From an uncultured Gemmataceae bacterium (GTDB lineage Bacteria; Planctomycetota; Planctomycetia; Gemmatales; Gemmataceae): 64,000 nucleotides of DNA. Shown piece after piece: positions 36,199 through 45,496 of this stretch. The stretch is from the NCBI GenBank assembly GCA_937923405.1, contig CALDUY010000005.1, forward strand, positions 303,400 through 367,399, written 5' to 3'. A program made the position numbers and the translations under genes. Under the pieces are notes generated by a model. It searched no databases. It saw only the letters and a program-made list of their open reading frames with translations, and had not been told where the DNA came from. The stretch's first letter is position 1, and each line of letters begins with the position of its first letter.

Positions 36199-37034
36199 GT
36201 CCTCACCGCGTCGATGTCTGCGGGGCTGTCGAACTCCTGCCAGCGGACGGACTGGCGAAAGAATGACAACGGATTGTCATAAACAACTTTTCGGATCTCG
36301 GATTCTGGATGGCCGCGTCGCCGCATCTCCAGGATCATCTCTGGCACCGCCAACGGGTCGGACTTGCCCCAGTCGCCGGCGCTATTGGCCAGGATGCGAT
36401 CCGTGCCGTACATCTCCAGCATGTCGACCGCTCGTTGCGGCGTGCATTTCGTGGTAGGATACAACGTCATACCACACCAGAAGCCATTTTCCAAAGCGAA
36501 GCGAATTGTGTGTTCCTCAACGTGGTCGATGCACACTCGCGACGGATCGACTCGCGAATCATTCAAAAGCATATCGACGATCATGCGCGTGCCTTTGTAC
36601 TTGTCTTCCAGATGCGGCGTGTGAATGAGGATCAACTCGTTGGTCTTGGCTGCGAGATCGAGATGCTCCTGAAAAATGATCGCCTCGTTGCGAGTGTTCT
36701 TGTTCAGCCCGATTTCACCGATGCCCAGGACGTTCGGTTTATCGAGATACTCCGGGATGAGTTGAATGACCTCGCGCGACAGTGAGACGTTCTCGGCCTC
36801 CTTGGCATTGATGCACAGCCAGGAGAAGTGCTTGATGCCGAACTGGGCAGCGCGTTTGGGCTCGACCTCGGTGAGATGGCGAAAATAGTCGCGAAAGCCC
36901 TCAGCACTGCCGCGATCAAATCCCGCCCAGAACGCCGGCTCCGAGACGGCCACACAGCCCGCCATCGCCATGCGATGGTAATCGTCGGTGACGCGAGAGA
37001 TCATGTGAATGTGTGGGTCGATGTAGAAGGACAT
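36195..37034 (-). CDS. TatD-family metal hydrolase, EboC-like
   Basis: 279 residues. YIDPHIHMISRVTDDYHRMA at the N-terminus gives the HxH metal motif; GIGEIGLNKNT, LILIHTPH and a C-terminal SAGDWGKSDP complete the TIM-barrel site. This wording matches EboC of the ebo cluster more than DNase TatD (family knowledge). No other ebo genes are present. The pairing with tsaD is unusual. Confidence 0.82.
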   Translation of the reverse strand: MSFYIDPHIHMISRVTDDYHRMAMAGCVAVSEPAFWAGFDRGSAEGFRDYFRHLTEVEPKRAAQFGIKHFSWLCINAKEAENVSLSREVIQLIPEYLDKPNVLGIGEIGLNKNTRNEAIIFQEHLDLAAKTNELILIHTPHLEDKYKGTRMIVDMLLNDSRVDPSRVCIDHVEEHTIRFALENGFWCGMTLYPTTKCTPQRAVDMLEMYGTDRILANSAGDWGKSDPLAVPEMILEMRRRGHPESEIRKVVYDNPLSFFRQSVRWQEFDSPADIDAVRT

Positions 37035-37162
37035 TTAAGATGCTCCATATGCGAATTATTCAAAAATGCTTCACTTAGCGAGAGCTTTCAGGGCGGATGC
37101 AGAGTTCGATTATCGCTTCTCTCATGATAATCGCCGATTCACGCGGTGAACACTACAACGGC

Positions 37163-37924
37163 CTACTTGTTCGGAGCAGATTTTGCCGGTTTGAATTTCA
37201 TCTTTCCCGAAAGTATTTCTCCTAAACTCACGCGCACTTCCTTGGTGTCGCCAGCTTTCACGATGGCGGCATTGATCTTGGCGATCAACTCGCGTTCCAG
37301 GTTCGGCTTGGCAGCTTTGATCAGGCTCCGCATCATCTCACCCAGCAGGCGGGCCATGTCTCCGCCCACTCCCGCGGTGTGCTCCACCACCACGTTGTCG
37401 TAGCGGAATTGCGAATTTGCCACTCGCAGACGGAAGAACACGTCTGGCAGCCAGTTCTTCGTCTTCACCACCCGCGTTGTCAACTCGCAGTTCAACGTCA
37501 GATAGACGCGAAACCGCCCGCGCGTGCTGCCAGAGTAAAGGCGTACTCCCATCTTCCAGTTCTGTCGTTGCATCTCGGCGTAGGCGTCGAACATGATCTT
37601 GACGACAAAGCGCGTGGTGTTGCCTTCCTTGCGCAGGTCTTCGATGTGCAGTTTCAGACTGTTTTGCAGATTTCTCCCCGTGATTTTATACTTGATCCAG
37701 TGACCGTCATTCTTCAGTTGTCCCCTACGATTGGGCTTCTGGAGGTTCCACTTGCTCTCGTCGGCGTAAAGCGGATCCGGCATGAACTCCAACACGAACT
37801 CGCGTAGTTGCTCGGCCAGCACCTCCGTCGAGTCGGAGTTGCTCGCGGGAGGCGGTTGCTGAGCCGAGGCCACGACCACGCTGCCGCACAAGATCAGCCC
37901 CACCAGAATCCAGCGATGAATCAT
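37163..37924 (-). CDS. Secreted hypothetical protein
   Basis: 253 residues from ATG 37924 with GGAG 8 bases upstream. Signal peptide to about VASAQQ. The mature part is beta-rich in its first half (KMGVRLYSGSTRGRFRVYLT) and helical at the end, with no cysteines and no catalytic motif I recognise. Probably periplasmic. Confidence 0.75.
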   Translation of the reverse strand: MIHRWILVGLILCGSVVVASAQQPPPASNSDSTEVLAEQLREFVLEFMPDPLYADESKWNLQKPNRRGQLKNDGHWIKYKITGRNLQNSLKLHIEDLRKEGNTTRFVVKIMFDAYAEMQRQNWKMGVRLYSGSTRGRFRVYLTLNCELTTRVVKTKNWLPDVFFRLRVANSQFRYDNVVVEHTAGVGGDMARLLGEMMRSLIKAAKPNLERELIAKINAAIVKAGDTKEVRVSLGEILSGKMKFKPAKSAPNK

Positions 37925-38183
37925 GGGTTTGGCTCCTCGACACAACCTCCAGACGCCTCGGCAGAAAAACTTCGGCCTCAGCTTTTCTTGCGCATGAATT
38001 CTTCTATAAATCGACTAAAAAGACCTCACAAATTGTTTTTAGTTTCACCAGATTGCCAGATCGTCAAACTCGCTCGACAGATGGTTCGGATCATGCTGGA
38101 AAGTTCGAGGAAACCGGTTGCCCAGGTCGATCCAGAAGAAGGACGGAATCGCCGCGTTCGAGCGGACCGAGGAGAGCTGGGCC

Positions 38184-39011
38184 ATGTTCATTTGGGCAAC
38201 TGCGCGACTCCTGGCAAGATGCGCGATCGTGGCTCTACTCGCAATCCAGGTCGGCTGTCACGGTCTCTGCCAGCGGAGCGATCCGCCAACTGCCGACCAG
38301 ATAGCCCCAGTGACGACGATTTCGCAATGCCAGAAGAACAAGGTTTACCTCTTCTTCATCCACGGTTGTGATCCGCTCGATTGCAGCAACTTCAGCGGAC
38401 TTCGCGACTATGTTCAGTCGATCGGTTTCATCAAGACTTACTTCGGCAATTCCTATCACACCTTTTTCTTCGAGAAGGAACTACGTCGCCTGCGAAAGGA
38501 CCAGCCAGACGTTCGCTTTGTTCTGGTCGGCTACGGACGCGGTGCGGACATGGCTCGCGACTTGGCCTGTTCGCTGCGTCAGGAAGGAATCTGCTTCGAT
38601 CTTGCCGTGTTCCTCGATGGCCAAGGACGGTCAGGGCACGCTGTGCATCGTCCGTCCAACGTTGCACGGGTCGTGAACGTTGTCTCGTGCAAACACCCCG
38701 AAGGACACCTCGACGGTGCGGAAAACCATCACTTTGACGACGTGGGACATCTTGGCCTCGCCACCGATCGACGAACGCTGACACTGATGGCCCAAGAGCT
38801 AGCCAGCGTAGCATTGCAAGTGCCGCTGCCGCCGCACACGACTCCTGTGCTGGAACCGGTTGGGCCAATGCTCCCAGCACCCAAGGAAGTCCCGCAGTCA
38901 CGCAGCGAATGGGATTTCCTCCGTCCCGACGAATATGCCCGCGGCGGCGCGGGACTCCCCCCAACCGAGCAGGCGTTCCACACTTTCCCTTCGACCATGC
39001 CGCGACGCTGA
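38184..39011 (+). CDS. Lipoprotein-like alpha/beta-hydrolase-fold protein with altered nucleophile
   Basis: 275 residues from ATG 38184 with GGAG upstream. A hydrophobic leader ends in IQVGC, an imperfect lipobox. VYLFFIHGCDPLDC resembles the oxyanion-hole HG strand, and VLVGYGRGADMARDLAC resembles the nucleophile elbow, but Gly replaces the Ser of GxSxG. A later DVGHLGL could be the catalytic-His region. It may be a non-catalytic relative of esterases (inference). A Pro-rich tail follows. Confidence 0.65.
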   Translation: MFIWATARLLARCAIVALLAIQVGCHGLCQRSDPPTADQIAPVTTISQCQKNKVYLFFIHGCDPLDCSNFSGLRDYVQSIGFIKTYFGNSYHTFFFEKELRRLRKDQPDVRFVLVGYGRGADMARDLACSLRQEGICFDLAVFLDGQGRSGHAVHRPSNVARVVNVVSCKHPEGHLDGAENHHFDDVGHLGLATDRRTLTLMAQELASVALQVPLPPHTTPVLEPVGPMLPAPKEVPQSRSEWDFLRPDEYARGGAGLPPTEQAFHTFPSTMPRR

Positions 39012-39013
39012 AG

Positions 39014-39877
39014 CTACTCTGCGACCACGGGATTGCGCAGCATGCCCAGGTGATCGATCTCGACCTCGACCACATCACCGGGCTTGAGCCAGACCGGCGG
39101 TTGGCGAGCGATGCCAACCCCCGGCGGAGTGCCCGTGAAGATCAAGTCGCCGGGCTGTAGCGTCATCACCTGCGAGAGATACTCCAACAGCTGATCCACA
39201 GAAAAGATCATTTGTCGAGTAGAACTATCCTGCATCGTCTCCCCGTTGAGCCGCAGGCGAATCCCCAGTTCATGCGGATCGGCAACCTCGTCGGCAGTGA
39301 CCAGGTACGGCCCAGTGGGAGCAAAGGTGTCGAAGGTTTTGCCCAGCAGCCACTGCTTGCCGTCCTTTTCCAGCTGCCAGTCGCGTGCTGAAACGTCGTG
39401 ACCGATCATGTAGCCAGCCAGATACGACCGAGCCACGTCGCGCGAGATCGAACGTGCCTTCTTGCCCACAACCAGTACCAGTTCCGCTTCGTAGTCCACC
39501 TTGTGACTGACTTTGGGCAGAACGATCGGCTCCTCAGGACCGATCAGGGCGGTGGTGAACTTAGAGAAGACGACCGGCTCACGCGGAATCGGTGCGCCGG
39601 TCTCGGCGGCATGATCGCGGTAGTTCAGACCGATGCAAATAACCTTATGCGGATCTGGAATGGGAGCAAATAGTTTCGCGTCGGCTACGGGATGGCGGAT
39701 CGCTGCCGGTCGCTGACTGATCTCCGCGACTAAGTGCAACATCGCCGGACCGCCCTCCAACAAGCCGCGTAGACTAGTCGGCAGCTCGGGATCGGTCGCA
39801 CAAACATCGACATACGTTTCGCCATTGAGCACTACTGGTCTGGGGCCGTGTGAAGTTTGAATCGTTGCCAGCCGCAT
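39014..39877 (-). CDS. Fumarylacetoacetate hydrolase family protein
   Basis: 287 residues from ATG 39877 with GAGGAG upstream. Family features are ICIGLNYRDHAAETG, the metal-binding E-x-E in DYEAELVLVVGKKAR, GYMIGHDVSARDWQ, GKTFDTFAPTGPYLV and LIFTGTPPGVG. Such enzymes cleave or decarboxylate beta-keto acids; the substrate cannot be told. It lies 37 bases after hpnD, probably in the same operon. Confidence 0.88.
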   Translation of the reverse strand: MRLATIQTSHGPRPVVLNGETYVDVCATDPELPTSLRGLLEGGPAMLHLVAEISQRPAAIRHPVADAKLFAPIPDPHKVICIGLNYRDHAAETGAPIPREPVVFSKFTTALIGPEEPIVLPKVSHKVDYEAELVLVVGKKARSISRDVARSYLAGYMIGHDVSARDWQLEKDGKQWLLGKTFDTFAPTGPYLVTADEVADPHELGIRLRLNGETMQDSSTRQMIFSVDQLLEYLSQVMTLQPGDLIFTGTPPGVGIARQPPVWLKPGDVVEVEIDHLGMLRNPVVAE

Positions 39878-39914
39878 GGAGTCTCTCCTCGGAAGGAATG
39901 TAGATCGGGATAGA

Positions 39915-40787
39915 CTAGGGACCGGCCCAGCGGCCCGCAAGCAAGCCCCAGCGAATCGGCAGAGCCTGGGCAACGAACCACAGCTTCCGCCAGGTCGAGA
40001 CTCGGACCCGCTCGCCAAAGACGTCGAAATCGCGGGCGACAATCTCGTCGAGCAGGCAACGGTAGGTGTGCAGCATGACTAGAAAGACGGCCCGACCTGG
40101 TGGAGCAAGCAGTTCGACCAGGTCCATCGCTTCGGCATAGAATCCGTAGGCCCGTTCCGCCTCGAACCGCATCAGGGCACGAAACGACTCATCGATCTTC
40201 GTCACAGGCAGCTTGCAGCCAAACCGTTGTAGATCCTCTATGGGAAGATAGACCCGACCACGCTCGGCATCTTCACCGATGTCGCGAAGAATGTTGGTGA
40301 GCTGCAATGCCAGACCGGCGGCGATGGCTGGCGGGTAGGCATTCCCGCGAAACCCCCAGATGTGGATACAGCACAAACCGACGGCGCTGGCCACGTGGTA
40401 ACAGTAGTGCCGCAGTTCGTCGAACGTGGCGTAGCGCTGAACGTCCAGATCCATCGTCACGCCGGTCAACACCTCATCGAGATGCACCACAGGGATACTG
40501 AAACGATCGATCGCATGTCGCAATGCCGGATAAATTGGATGGGTATACTCACCTTTGAGAGCATTTAGAAGCGAATCGCGCCACTGAGCCAACGCTTGCC
40601 GTTTCTCCTCGTTGGGCTGGCAAGCATCGCTGAGATCGTCGGCCACGCGAAGAAAGGCGTACAGAGCGCACATGGCGCGACGCTGCTCGGTCGGCAGTAG
40701 TCGAAAAGCGTGGTAGAAATTCCCGGCTGCGCGACGTGCTAGTCGCTCGCAGTAGGCCGACGAACTGGACAGCGTCCAGCCAGACAT
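39915..40787 (-). CDS. hpnD: Presqualene diphosphate synthase (HpnD)
   Basis: 290 residues from ATG 40787. Squalene/phytoene synthase fold with the Asp-rich motif FLRVADDLSD and the second NILRDIGEDAERGRVYLP. HpnD joins two farnesyl diphosphates to presqualene diphosphate. It follows hpnC by five bases; the third enzyme, HpnE, is not in the window. Confidence 0.9.
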   Translation of the reverse strand: MSGWTLSSSSAYCERLARRAAGNFYHAFRLLPTEQRRAMCALYAFLRVADDLSDACQPNEEKRQALAQWRDSLLNALKGEYTHPIYPALRHAIDRFSIPVVHLDEVLTGVTMDLDVQRYATFDELRHYCYHVASAVGLCCIHIWGFRGNAYPPAIAAGLALQLTNILRDIGEDAERGRVYLPIEDLQRFGCKLPVTKIDESFRALMRFEAERAYGFYAEAMDLVELLAPPGRAVFLVMLHTYRCLLDEIVARDFDVFGERVRVSTWRKLWFVAQALPIRWGLLAGRWAGP

Positions 40788-40792
40788 AACAG

Positions 40793-41725
40793 CTACCTCG
40801 CACGGCTGGGTCGGAGTCGTCGCCACATCGCCGACAGCACGAGCGTACCTTTGTCCCACTTCGACAGCGTCGGTCGCACCGCCAAGACGTTGTAGCCGAC
40901 TTGCTCGATCTTGCGCAGGATGCTTAGCCCTCCCTCGATGAACAGTTCGATGTCCGCTTGAACCTCGTCGGGCACCAGTTCAACCAACGGATACCCCTGA
41001 AAGAACAGGTCGCGCGTGCGTTCGACTTGAAAGCGTAGCAGGTCGGCGAACGGAGGCGTGAAACGCTTGGCACGCAAGTCGTCGTCGCCGTAGCCAAACC
41101 GCACTCGATCCTCAAGCGGCAGATAGACTCGTCCAATGTCGAGATCGCGCGACACGTCCTGCCAGAAGTTGACCAGTTGCAGCGCGGTGCAGATGCGGTC
41201 TGACAGTTGGCCGCGTCTCTCGTCATGACATTCGCTCAGATACAGCACCAGCCGACCAACAGGATTGGCCGAGTTCTTGCAGTAGCCGAGCAACTGTTCG
41301 TAGGTGGAGTACGACCGAACCCACTGATCCTGTTCAAAGGCATCGAGCAAATCGAGGAACGGCTGTTTGGGAATGTCGAAGCGGTGGATGGTCTCAGCCA
41401 AAGCAACGAAGACGGGATGACTGGTTCGACCTTCGTAGCAAGCGTGCAGTTGCTCACGCCACCACTTCAGCAGGTCGAGTGCCCGAGCGCCGCCGCCGAC
41501 CTCGTCGGCCAGATCGTCGGACCAGCGACAGTAGGCATAGACGGCGTGAAAGTGGCGAAGCAAGCGGCGCGGCAGCAGCAGCGATGCCACGGAGAAATTC
41601 TCGTAGTGCGTCGTGGCCAGTCGTCGGCAATATTGCCAGGCCTGGGCACGAGATGACGGCGGTTGGGTGCCCTCGGGGCCATAGCGCGCCAGCTGTGTCT
41701 GGAAGTTCCACGTCATGCCGGCCAT
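40793..41725 (-). CDS. hpnC: HpnC (hydroxysqualene synthase)
   Basis: 310 residues. Start ATG 41725 has AAGG 7 bases upstream; ATG 41716 is an alternative. AYCRWSDDLADE and LVNFWQDVSRDLDIGRVYLP are the two Asp-rich motifs of the HpnC branch. HpnC makes hydroxysqualene from presqualene diphosphate. It is paired with hpnD. Confidence 0.9.
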   Translation of the reverse strand: MAGMTWNFQTQLARYGPEGTQPPSSRAQAWQYCRRLATTHYENFSVASLLLPRRLLRHFHAVYAYCRWSDDLADEVGGGARALDLLKWWREQLHACYEGRTSHPVFVALAETIHRFDIPKQPFLDLLDAFEQDQWVRSYSTYEQLLGYCKNSANPVGRLVLYLSECHDERRGQLSDRICTALQLVNFWQDVSRDLDIGRVYLPLEDRVRFGYGDDDLRAKRFTPPFADLLRFQVERTRDLFFQGYPLVELVPDEVQADIELFIEGGLSILRKIEQVGYNVLAVRPTLSKWDKGTLVLSAMWRRLRPSRAR

Positions 41726-41742
41726 TATAGAGCCTTGGGAGA

Positions 41743-43506
41743 TCAATAGCTAAGCTCAAGGCCGACTTTCACTCCTTGCAACCACAGCTCGCTAGTGTTG
41801 AAGGCAAAGGCTGGCCGAGTCACACCGTCCAGAGCCGCCCCGCCGCCGAGTTGGATCGGATCCACGGTGGAATCAATCTGGTCGCCGGGCCGTACCACGT
41901 TGGAGACATACAGAAGACTGTAGCCTGTGTAGAGCCGTAGGAACGAGTTCATCTGCCAGTTCAAGGTCACGCCTAACTCGGGAATCAGAGCCGTTTCCGA
42001 ACGTTTGTGGACTCCCGAGTTGGTCGCCTGGGCGAGCAGCCCACCCGAACGGAGTGAGTAAGTGCCGTCCAGCCCCAGCGTTTTTCGACTGCCCTGGATG
42101 GTCACGCGCTGTTCCATACTGCCGACGGCTAATTTGGTCAGCACGTCCACGGTGAACGGCCCACGACCGAAGCGATTGAGCAAGCCACAATCAAATCCAT
42201 GAAAGGTATTTCTTGTCTGAAATTCATCGGTCGTCCAGACGAACGAATCGATGTTCCCATTGGGCAGAACGGAGAGGGAGTCCGCGCTAACCATGAGTGA
42301 CTCCCCCAAGGTCAGGAAGCGATAGCCGACCAGGCCATCGAGTCGATAGACCGGCTGACGCTGCGGATCCACGCCGAGGAGCAGCCGCTGGCGCAGCAAC
42401 GCGCCGGTGCCTTCAATCGTGCTGGAATTGGCTCGAGCGGTGATTCGTCCATCAATGAAACGTCCTGGCAAACCGACAATCTCAGAAGTGACCAAGCCGG
42501 TGTTCACGTCTGTGAAAGGACGACTGAGTGGGTAGATGCCGTCAGCGACCACTTGTAGTGTCTTGGATTCGCTTCCCAGAAAGAAGTAGTCGGCGACCAA
42601 GCCGGTACTCTGCTCGGAGCCGAACCACCAGCCAGCAGTGAACCGGGCCCCGCTGCGAATTCCACCGTTAAGGCGTTGATCGCCCAGCACAGTCGTGGCA
42701 CCGACCAGGCTGTTCGGAGCGGAGATCAGGCCAGTACCGCCGATGGCCAAGGTGGCATTGGGAAACGACGTGATCGCCAGAGCCGGAGTTGCCTGACCGT
42801 TCATCCACCATAGCAACGCTTCGGCACTGAGCCAGAACAACGGATTTTGCTGCTCACACGAGTTGCACGGCTGAGCCGGAGTCGCCACGGGAACGAGTCG
42901 AGAGTCCGTTGGAGGATGCGGCACCGCTGGCGTGGCCACAGGAGCGGACGGAAGCGGCGACGGCAGCGGAGCGGACGGCAACATCGTCGGCTGCTGACGC
43001 GGCGGCGTAACCGTTGGCACAGGGGAAGTCGGCTGCTGACGCGGCGGCGTAACCGTTGGCACAGGGAAAGTCGGCTGCATCGGTTCGGGCAATGGCGGAT
43101 AGAGATTCGCTGTTGACCCTGGCGTCGGATGCGTTGGTCGCGAAACTGGCGCGGCGGGGGTATACTGGGGACCTTGGGGCAGCAGATGCGGAACATGCGG
43201 TGGAGTCGGCGGCGGCCAATCAAGCGGCTGTTGCGGTTGAGACACTTGTGGCCTCGACGGAGTGGCTGGCATAGGCAGCGTCGTGGCGATGCCCACTCCG
43301 GTATAGGCTGGTTCCGGTAAAGGCGGAATCGGAGGCGGCAACGTTTTGGGCCGGACCACTTCCTCTGCCGTGGTCAGTTCGAGTGGACCAAGTGGTTCTG
43401 TGGGAACTAGTTTGATCACGCGGACCGATTGCCCGAAAGCCATCGTGACCGCGAGACAGAGGGCACCGCTGACCCCCGCTACGACTTGGAGCAGTCGTAA
43501 TCGCAT
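41743..43506 (-). CDS. BBP7-family outer-membrane beta-barrel protein
   Basis: 587 residues from ATG 43506 with GGAG 8 bases upstream. Signal peptide to about AFGQ, then a 180-residue Pro-rich linker with tandem PVPTVTPPRQQPT copies, a small CNSC motif, and a beta-barrel region beginning NPLFWLSAEALLWWMNG with RSGARFTAGWWFG, the BBP7 pattern. The C-terminal strands contain LNWQMNSFLRLYTGYSLLYV. Probably an outer-membrane protein. hpnC begins 17 bases downstream. Confidence 0.85.
   Translation of the reverse strand: MRLRLLQVVAGVSGALCLAVTMAFGQSVRVIKLVPTEPLGPLELTTAEEVVRPKTLPPPIPPLPEPAYTGVGIATTLPMPATPSRPQVSQPQQPLDWPPPTPPHVPHLLPQGPQYTPAAPVSRPTHPTPGSTANLYPPLPEPMQPTFPVPTVTPPRQQPTSPVPTVTPPRQQPTMLPSAPLPSPLPSAPVATPAVPHPPTDSRLVPVATPAQPCNSCEQQNPLFWLSAEALLWWMNGQATPALAITSFPNATLAIGGTGLISAPNSLVGATTVLGDQRLNGGIRSGARFTAGWWFGSEQSTGLVADYFFLGSESKTLQVVADGIYPLSRPFTDVNTGLVTSEIVGLPGRFIDGRITARANSSTIEGTGALLRQRLLLGVDPQRQPVYRLDGLVGYRFLTLGESLMVSADSLSVLPNGNIDSFVWTTDEFQTRNTFHGFDCGLLNRFGRGPFTVDVLTKLAVGSMEQRVTIQGSRKTLGLDGTYSLRSGGLLAQATNSGVHKRSETALIPELGVTLNWQMNSFLRLYTGYSLLYVSNVVRPGDQIDSTVDPIQLGGGAALDGVTRPAFAFNTSELWLQGVKVGLELSY
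42986..43069 (-). repeat. 42-base tandem repeat inside the BBP7 gene
   Basis: Two near-identical 42-base units (42986-43027 and 43028-43069), with the start of a third, encode the 14-residue units of the Pro-rich linker (PVPTVTPPRQQPT). Confidence 0.85.
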
Positions 43507-43761
43507 ATCATCCACTCCCGACCTGATAGGCAGTTCCTAAGCCTGAACGGCAGCAACGGTACCCCCGTCAGGCAACCACGAAGATAATTCCTAATCTGCT
43601 GAGCCGTAGTGCCATACTGTTGCCTTGAGTAAAAAAAAAGACTGAAGTTCCGCCGAGAAGTTCCTGCTTCGATCGTCTTTGCTGTTCAACGATGGTCTGC
43701 TTGCTCGTAATATGGAATCAAGCAGATAGCATGAATCGGTGGTCCACGGAGACCCGGTAAA

Positions 43762-44922
43762 ATGATTTGTCAGGGGTGCGGTCAGTCGTTCTCCTTGCCA
43801 GCGGGCTACAGTCGGAGCAAAATCCAGTGCTCAGGATGTGGAGTCATCTGCACTGTGACTGCCGAGACCGCCTCGGATCGGACTGCTCCCAGCCAGAAGA
43901 GGCCCAGCCGACAACTTAGTCAAGCCACTGTCACGGAACCCAGCATCGAAGACCAGGCGGCGGCTTTATGGCAAGAGCCTGCATCGCCTCCCCCCTCGGC
44001 TCTCGCTGACGAGTCGACTCCGGTTTTTGCTGACGAGTCGACTGTGGCTCCCGTGGCTGATCCACTGCCCACTCGTCGCAAGGAACTGCTGGTCCCCTGT
44101 CGTCGCTGCGGCAAGCTGATTCGCCGTCAACGCGAATGTCCCGACTGCGACGCCGCCGAGGAACCGCTCATTGCCAAAATCGGTTCGCTGGAACTGGATG
44201 AACCGTCTCCACCGAGAAGCATTCTAGATGAGGACGATCCGACCCCGTACCAACTGGCCGACAAGGACATTCCCACTTGTCCCAGCTGTCGCAAGGAGCT
44301 GCCCAAGGGAGGTGTGGTTTGTCCTGGTTGTGGTTTTGATCGGCGCAACAACCGCAAAGTGACACGCGAGTTCGAGCCGATTCATCGCGTCTGGGATGCT
44401 GACATGAGCCTGGAAACGCGACTTCGCTGGTTGGCGGCGGCTCAGGGTTTCCATTGGTTGTTGGCCTTGCTGGCTGTCCTCGCTGGCCAGAGCGTCTGGC
44501 CCTTCTTCATCGCCTGGCCCTTCTTCACGGCCATGCTCTGTTTCGTCTTGGGAACATTTGATCGCATCACCCTGACCCGGGACCGTCGCGGCCGCACCCG
44601 ACTCATCAAGCAATGGCGCTGCTTTTTCGTGCCGCTTCAGCCCGTGACCACCGAGGTACGCGGCTTCGAGGGAGTCACCACGGGGCGCTGGCACGATGCC
44701 GGTCTGCTCGAATGGCTCGTCGTCATCAACTTGATTCCCCTGGGACTAATCCCGGCCATCATCTACTGGTACAACGCCATTCATTGTCAGCACTGTCATG
44801 TCGCGCTAGCGTTGAATCACGGCCATGCGGAAGTGTGGGTTTATCGCGGCAGAAGTGAGCAGCAAATGAATGACATTGCCGACACCCTCGGCAATGCTAG
44901 TGGACTCAGACGAATTGTCTGA
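43762..44922 (+). CDS. Multi-zinc-ribbon membrane protein
   Basis: 386 residues. Four Cys-pair clusters are visible: CQGCG with CSGCG (3-27), CRRCG with CPDC (about 112-129), CPSC with CPGCG (about 172-192) and CQHCH near the C-terminus. Two or three membrane helices lie at about 225-265 and 310-335. No catalytic motif. GGAG lies about 10 bases before the ATG. Unknown function, perhaps a membrane-bound regulatory or assembly protein. Confidence 0.78.
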   Translation: MICQGCGQSFSLPAGYSRSKIQCSGCGVICTVTAETASDRTAPSQKRPSRQLSQATVTEPSIEDQAAALWQEPASPPPSALADESTPVFADESTVAPVADPLPTRRKELLVPCRRCGKLIRRQRECPDCDAAEEPLIAKIGSLELDEPSPPRSILDEDDPTPYQLADKDIPTCPSCRKELPKGGVVCPGCGFDRRNNRKVTREFEPIHRVWDADMSLETRLRWLAAAQGFHWLLALLAVLAGQSVWPFFIAWPFFTAMLCFVLGTFDRITLTRDRRGRTRLIKQWRCFFVPLQPVTTEVRGFEGVTTGRWHDAGLLEWLVVINLIPLGLIPAIIYWYNAIHCQHCHVALALNHGHAEVWVYRGRSEQQMNDIADTLGNASGLRRIV

Positions 44923-44925
44923 GTC
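44903..44925 (+). terminator. Hairpin between convergent genes
   Basis: GACTCAGAC (44903-44911) pairs perfectly with GTCTGAGTC (44917-44925); the TGA stop lies in the right arm. No T-run on either strand. Confidence 0.45.
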
Positions 44926-44937
44926 GAATGAATTGGC

Positions 44938-45420
44938 TCAACCGAACTGCATCATCTGCGCCCAGCTCAAGGCTTCAGTGAATTGCAGGCCGATTTCGTA
45001 GTCGCCGCCTTGCGGTCGGCAGTAGCGAACCTCGGCGTCAGCCCACAGGCCTTTATTGTTCTCCCGAGAGCGAATTTGAACTCGACTGCGCGAAGGGAAC
45101 GGCTTATCGAGCAAGACGCAAATGCCCCCATTCGAGCGATTCAAGACGCAGCCCTGCCCTGTCTCGCCCTTGACTTCGAGCCGCACCTCCACATGCGTTG
45201 TGTTCCCTGCGCGGCGCGGAACCGATCGCCGCTCCAATACTATCCCTTTGAGATAGGTTTCTTCGGTGACCGAAGGCTCTTGTTGTGCTTGCTTCGCTTC
45301 TCTCGCGGCCAACAGACGACGTCCAATCGTATAGATCAGCATGGCCGAAAGAACACCCACGCCCAACAGCAACGCAGTTTTTTGGTGTTCCGTTGCATAT
45401 TCCATGAGCGAACGAAACAT
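44938..45420 (-). CDS. PilZ-domain protein with membrane anchor
   Basis: 160 residues with AGGG upstream. One N-terminal helix (TALLLGVGVLSAMLIYTIG) is followed by a PilZ domain: RRSVPRR, an RxxxR-like arginine motif, and NRSNGG, the (D/N)xSxxG motif, then EIGLQF. This is the canonical c-di-GMP-binding set, so it probably senses c-di-GMP at the membrane. Confidence 0.85.
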   Translation of the reverse strand: MFRSLMEYATEHQKTALLLGVGVLSAMLIYTIGRRLLAAREAKQAQQEPSVTEETYLKGIVLERRSVPRRAGNTTHVEVRLEVKGETGQGCVLNRSNGGICVLLDKPFPSRSRVQIRSRENNKGLWADAEVRYCRPQGGDYEIGLQFTEALSWAQMMQFG

Positions 45421-45496
45421 CTGGGTTTTCCCTTTCAGGCGATAGATTCGTTCCGTTTAAGGGTAGCTCATAAACCGAAGTAGAGCAACTTTCCAC

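Noticed and set aside
42986..43069. Possible CRISPR-like direct repeats
   Set aside because: They are contiguous without spacers and encode a Pro-rich linker.
43632..43640. Run of nine A as a possible minus-strand terminator
   Set aside because: It is in a divergent promoter region with only an imperfect hairpin and no gene ending there.
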